A DNA stretch of 12,845 bases from an uncultured Erysipelotrichaceae bacterium (lineage in GTDB: Bacteria > Bacillota_I > Bacilli_A > Erysipelotrichales > Erysipelotrichaceae), in contig OMUX01000333.1 of assembly GCA_900314345.1 (NCBI GenBank), positions 1-12,845 on the forward strand. The letters are read 5' to 3'. Numbering within the stretch: the stretch's first letter is position 1; each line of letters opens with the position of its first letter. Shown here in pieces: positions 12,501 through 12,845 of this stretch. Under the pieces are notes generated by a model that was not told the origin of the DNA, did not search any database, and worked only from the letters and a program-made list of their open reading frames with translations. Made by a program: the position numbers and the translations under genes.

Positions 12501-12845
12501 ATGTTCTGGTTCGGCAGGAATAAAAACAGGGTGGAAGGCAAGGTCGTGGACCTTGTGGAGGAGCGTACGATTGATGCAAGCTCCTTCAACAATTACGTGC
12601 CTTCCATTGTATACGGGATCTACCGGCATCGTTCTCACATCCGGGTGGGAAACTGCGATCTGCGGCTCGGCATGAATGATGAGCTTTACTATGCCGGCAA
12701 TATCGGCTACCGCATCGAACCGCCGTACCGCGGGCATGGCTATGCCTGTGAAGCCTGCAGGATCCTTCTGGATCTTGCCAGACAGAAAGGCATGCAGGAA
12801 ATCATCATCACCTTTTCTCCTGACAAAATCACAATCCTGAAGACA
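12501..12845 (+). CDS. GNAT-family N-acetyltransferase (partial, cut by right edge)
   Basis: 115 codons are open to the end of the window and the stop lies beyond it. The visible part has N-terminal strands followed by YYAGNIGYRIEPPYRGHGYA. That is the GNAT beta4 strand plus the acetyl-CoA pyrophosphate loop (R/Q-x-x-G-x-G/A motif as YRGHGYA, residues ~84-90). Next are helix ACRILLDLARQKG and strand EIIITFSPD. Such enzymes move acetyl from acetyl-CoA to amines of small molecules or proteins; the substrate cannot be told. The ATG at 12501 is chosen because it follows a TATAAT box and gives a typical GNAT start; a GTG at 12468 is in frame but lies upstream of that box. Confidence 0.85.
   Translation, partial: MFWFGRNKNRVEGKVVDLVEERTIDASSFNNYVPSIVYGIYRHRSHIRVGNCDLRLGMNDELYYAGNIGYRIEPPYRGHGYACEACRILLDLARQKGMQEIIITFSPDKITILKT

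Overview
The window reads as a chromosomal core-genome stretch of a low-to-mid-GC Gram-positive anaerobe (Bacillota). Indications are two lipobox lipoproteins with short Firmicute-style signal peptides, an S11 D-Ala-D-Ala carboxypeptidase, a monomeric [FeFe]-hydrogenase, PepT and a PfkB-type sugar kinase, with TTGACA/TATAAT-like promoters and purine-rich Shine-Dalgarno sites. The protein style suggests Erysipelotrichia, but that is an inference from memory, not from a search. I see no phage, insertion sequence, CRISPR array or plasmid function.

Layout, left to right. A tRNA-Leu(GAG) gene with a near-perfect promoter points out of the left edge. It diverges from a lipoprotein-type D-Ala-D-Ala carboxypeptidase (226-1527). 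Next is the ribosome-associated GTPase BipA/TypA (1596-3437), with its own promoter and terminator. A TPR-repeat lipoprotein (3593-4861) follows and converges with a 441-residue XRE-type regulator on the minus strand (4874-6199).

The 646-bp gap between the regulator start and the DJ-1/PfpI gene (6200-6845) is the least ordinary part. It holds the regulator's promoter, a minus-strand promoter lying directly on top of a minus-strand terminator, and a roughly 400-nt plus-strand stretch. That stretch is purine-rich, has no convincing protein and carries several hairpins. It is framed by an extended -10 promoter and an 11-bp terminator hairpin, so I call it a candidate large non-coding RNA of unknown family.

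Right of it are a DJ-1/PfpI protein and a [FeFe]-hydrogenase with 16 ferredoxin-type cysteines (6846-8922), apparently one operon ended by a terminator. A second operon has a DUF1349 (concanavalin-like) protein, tripeptidase PepT and a 1-phosphofructokinase-like kinase (8997-11711). Last come a CPWC thioredoxin-fold lipoprotein (11775-12440) and a GNAT acetyltransferase cut by the right edge.

The window mixes cell-envelope upkeep (carboxypeptidase, two lipoproteins), translation (tRNA, BipA), and fermentative metabolism (hydrogen production, peptide and sugar use). A recurring regulatory feature is that at least two genes have a -10 box exactly 6 nt before the ATG and no Shine-Dalgarno, so their mRNAs should be leaderless.
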